Shown here: one piece after another, positions 63,986 to 64,000 of the stretch
Position numbering within the stretch: the first letter of the stretch is position 1
Layout: each line of letters begins with the position of its first letter
Assembly: GCA_012960305.1 (NCBI GenBank)
Contig: DUBM01000011.1
Span: forward strand, 124,001 to 188,000
Source: Gammaproteobacteria bacterium
Lineage (GTDB): Bacteria > Pseudomonadota > Gammaproteobacteria > Pseudomonadales > Pseudohongiellaceae
DNA: 64,000 bases
Direction: 5' to 3'
Notes under the pieces: generated by a model
Told to the model about the DNA's origin: nothing
Databases searched by the model: none
Seen by the model: only the letters and a program-made list of their open reading frames with translations
Program-made: the position numbers and the translations under genes

Positions 63986-64000
63986 ATGATTACTGATAAA
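63986..64000 (+). CDS. start of a gene cut by the window end
   Basis: ATGATTACTGATAAA after GAGGAGAACCAA, a strong ribosome-binding site at good spacing. Only MITDK is visible, so nothing can be said about function. Confidence 0.45.

Overview
The window looks like a marine gammaproteobacterium of moderate to low GC. The evidence is the gene content: a CYP153-type alkane or fatty-acid hydroxylase with its ferredoxin, quinoprotein dehydrogenases, a TonB-dependent receptor, an L-lactate permease and lactate dehydrogenase, and selenium incorporation genes. The species cannot be named from sequence alone.

Layout. 0-20 kb is mostly ordinary housekeeping and transport: a partial TPR protein, a Bcr/CflA efflux pump, selA, a 2-hydroxyacid dehydrogenase, ppdK, a lemA-M48 protease pair, lldP, selB, the ferredoxin-CYP153 operon and a DUF47-Pit phosphate transport pair. 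selA and selB are 9.6 kb apart. No selD, tRNA-Sec or recognisable selenoprotein is visible here. 19-31 kb is catabolic: two AMP-forming acyl-CoA ligases, a Tat-exported DapA-fold protein, a quinohemoprotein alcohol dehydrogenase, a propeller lipoprotein, a TauD-like dioxygenase and an exported protein of unknown function. 31-47 kb carries lldD, a PD40 propeller, a TonB receptor, a secreted metzincin without a normal start codon, a transporter, a second PQQ dehydrogenase, a GFA protein and a PqaA-like protein.

48-64 kb is accessory DNA. About 49.27-58.1 kb is bounded by two copies of a sequence resembling the 3' end of a tRNA. One copy lies next to short direct repeats like integrase arm sites, and the segment holds the first 27 codons of a P4-type integrase. 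Inside are a visibly GC-richer acyl-CoA dehydrogenase plus APH-like kinase pair (probably hydroxy-acid catabolism), another acyl-CoA ligase, a frameshifted copper monooxygenase remnant and two exported proteins, one a cupredoxin lipoprotein. From 58.4 kb to the end are chains of tiny overlapping membrane-protein genes, a transporter, an esterase, gene fragments and small hypotheticals.

Two dispersed repeat families stand out. One is an approximately 85-bp element, with five full or partial copies at 40.8, 48.5, 49.5, 59.8 and 62.6 kb, all on the + strand and upstream of + strand reading frames. It contains a 22-nt hairpin in which one base pair covaries between copies. The other is a set of orphan mini-ORFs that start with the same secretion-signal-like peptide (MNKLLTTI or MKKLLTTI) at 43.4, 55.2, 61.7, 62.8 and 63.6 kb, then stop or run into unrelated sequence. 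Together with numerous short C-terminal gene fragments in the gaps, they suggest a genome rich in decaying, shuffled gene ends.
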